A stretch of DNA of 7,467 bases, taken from the NCBI GenBank assembly GCA_031254685.1, contig JAIRTZ010000109.1:1-7467 (forward strand), given 5' to 3'. The position numbers and the translations under genes were made by a program. Positions 6,615 through 7,467 of the stretch are shown in pieces (the stretch's first letter is position 1; each line of letters starts with the position of its first letter). The stretch is from Methanomassiliicoccaceae archaeon (GTDB lineage: Archaea; Thermoplasmatota; Thermoplasmata; Methanomassiliicoccales; Methanomethylophilaceae). Under the pieces are notes generated by a model. That model saw only the letters and a program-made list of their open reading frames with translations, did no database searches and was not told the DNA's origin.

Positions 6615-7467
6615 ATGGATGTGATACTGTTACTCTTGATCGCGGCCGTCGCCGCCGTCGCTTTGCTTTCCGTGCTGTTCGTGAGAAAGAGCGACAGATC
6701 GGAGATATCGCTCACCTCGAAGAGAAAGAGAAGGCTGGCGGCGATAATCGCGACCGGCGTCACAATGACGTTCGTGATGTTCATCGTGGCGCTCGCATAC
6801 GGTTCCGCGGGGACGATGTCGGTGCATGACGCGATATCGGCAATGATGTCCGCGATAAAGAACGGCGTTCACACAGTGGACGAGAGGACCGTGTATTATT
6901 ACAGGATGCCGAGGGCGATCGTCGCCGTCGCCGTCGGGATCGGATTGGCGGTAGCCGGCTGCATCTACCAGGCGATAATAAGGAACCCGCTCGTTGATTC
7001 GTACATCACGGGAGTATCATCGGGAGCGGGATTCGCGGCGGTGATGGCGATAGTCTCGGGCACGGTGTTCGGATTTTCGCTGGGATCCACGTTCGCGGTG
7101 CCGATAGCCGCGGTCATCGGCGGACTCGCCGCATTGCTGATGACGATGACCATCGCCGAAAAATCCGGCGGATCGTCAACGAATTACGTTCTGGCCGGAG
7201 TTGTGGTCGGTTTCCTTTTCGCGGCGCTGCAGACGCTGATGCTGGCGTTCTCCGGCGATAAATTGCGGAACGCGGTATTCTGGCTGTACGGGACGTTCTC
7301 GAACATAGAATGGGGCGTCGTATGGTACGTCATCATCCCGATCGCCGTAATGACGTTCATAACGCTGCTGTGGGCGAAGGAACTCAATATCGTATTGCTG
7401 GGAGAGGACCAGGCGAAGCAGGCCGGCCTTAACGTACGAAGATTCAACAGGGGCATGATGATCCTCG
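6615..7467 (+). CDS. FecCD/BtuC-family ABC transporter permease, 3'-truncated by the window edge
   Basis: Membrane-spanning subunit of an iron-chelate/cobalamin-type ABC importer; it should pair with the binding protein upstream and with an ATPase (BtuD-like) probably encoded beyond the window. The 284 visible residues stay open to the last base; the family is typically about 330-360 residues. Family hallmarks: YYYRMPRAIVAVAVGIGLAV (94-113), GCIYQAIIRNPLVDSYITG (115-133) with VSSGAGFAA after it, VFWLYGTFSNIEW (221-233), and LLGEDQAKQAGLNVRRF (261-277), the cytoplasmic segment near the ATPase-coupling region. Several hydrophobic helices alternate with short loops. An additional hydrophobic segment at 3-22 followed by a Lys/Arg-rich stretch (24-40) precedes the usual first helix (42-62), making the N-terminus longer than in BtuC. 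It lies 9 nt after the binding-protein stop, so the two are co-transcribed. Cobalamin or another corrinoid is inferred from context; by sequence alone the substrate could be haem or a siderophore. Confidence 0.9.
   Translation, partial: MDVILLLLIAAVAAVALLSVLFVRKSDRSEISLTSKRKRRLAAIIATGVTMTFVMFIVALAYGSAGTMSVHDAISAMMSAIKNGVHTVDERTVYYYRMPRAIVAVAVGIGLAVAGCIYQAIIRNPLVDSYITGVSSGAGFAAVMAIVSGTVFGFSLGSTFAVPIAAVIGGLAALLMTMTIAEKSGGSSTNYVLAGVVVGFLFAALQTLMLAFSGDKLRNAVFWLYGTFSNIEWGVVWYVIIPIAVMTFITLLWAKELNIVLLGEDQAKQAGLNVRRFNRGMMIL

Noticed and set aside
1..7467. CRISPR arrays, tRNA/rRNA genes, insertion sequences or attachment sites
   Set aside because: The window is almost fully occupied by metabolic genes with uniform codon use. 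No spaced direct repeats, cloverleaf-like segment, transposase motif or long terminal inverted repeat was seen on either strand.

Overview
The window reads as one strand of an archaeal chromosome carrying the middle and end of an anaerobic (early cobalt insertion) cobalamin biosynthesis operon, followed by the start of a corrinoid-type ABC uptake cluster. Every supported gene is on the + strand. Archaeal signs are the heavy use of AGG (Arg) and ATA (Ile) codons in GC-rich DNA, GGTGAT Shine-Dalgarno sites matching the archaeal 16S 3' end, and TTATAAA boxes in the only real intergenic gap. This mix of gene types and codon habits fits a methanogen-like euryarchaeon, perhaps of the Methanomassiliicoccales (Methanomethylophilaceae). 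That placement is an inference from style, not from a marker gene. The stop codons used are TGA and TAA.

Region 1 (2-5242) is a tight biosynthetic block: cbiD (5' end cut by the window), cbiG, a three-domain cbiJ-cbiE-cbiT fusion, and cbiA. Each junction is a 4-nt ATGA overlap, so the genes are probably co-transcribed and translationally coupled. Together they cover ring contraction clean-up (CbiG opens the lactone of cobalt-precorrin-5A), C1 methylation (CbiD), reduction of cobalt-precorrin-6A (CbiJ), C15 methylation with decarboxylation (CbiT), C5 methylation (CbiE), and a,c-diamidation (CbiA). CbiC, which acts between CbiE and CbiA, and the earlier methyltransferases are not here and may lie upstream.

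Region 2 (5243-5315, possibly to about 5370) is a short AT-rich gap with repeated ATACG/CGTAT half-sites and an archaeal TATA-like box. It is the only candidate promoter in the window. Region 3 (5316-7467) encodes a membrane-anchored periplasmic-binding-protein family protein (BtuF-like) with an extra N-terminal domain resembling DUF4430/transcobalamin C-terminal domains, then a FecCD/BtuC-family permease that runs off the 3' edge. An ATPase (BtuD) gene would be expected just beyond. Synthesis and salvage of corrinoids thus appear to sit side by side.

The points most worth a second look are: the CbiA glutaminase domain has Gly where the catalytic Cys should be; the CbiJ-CbiE-CbiT triple fusion links three consecutive steps; the binding protein carries a transcobalamin-like domain; and the start codon of the binding-protein gene is not obvious.
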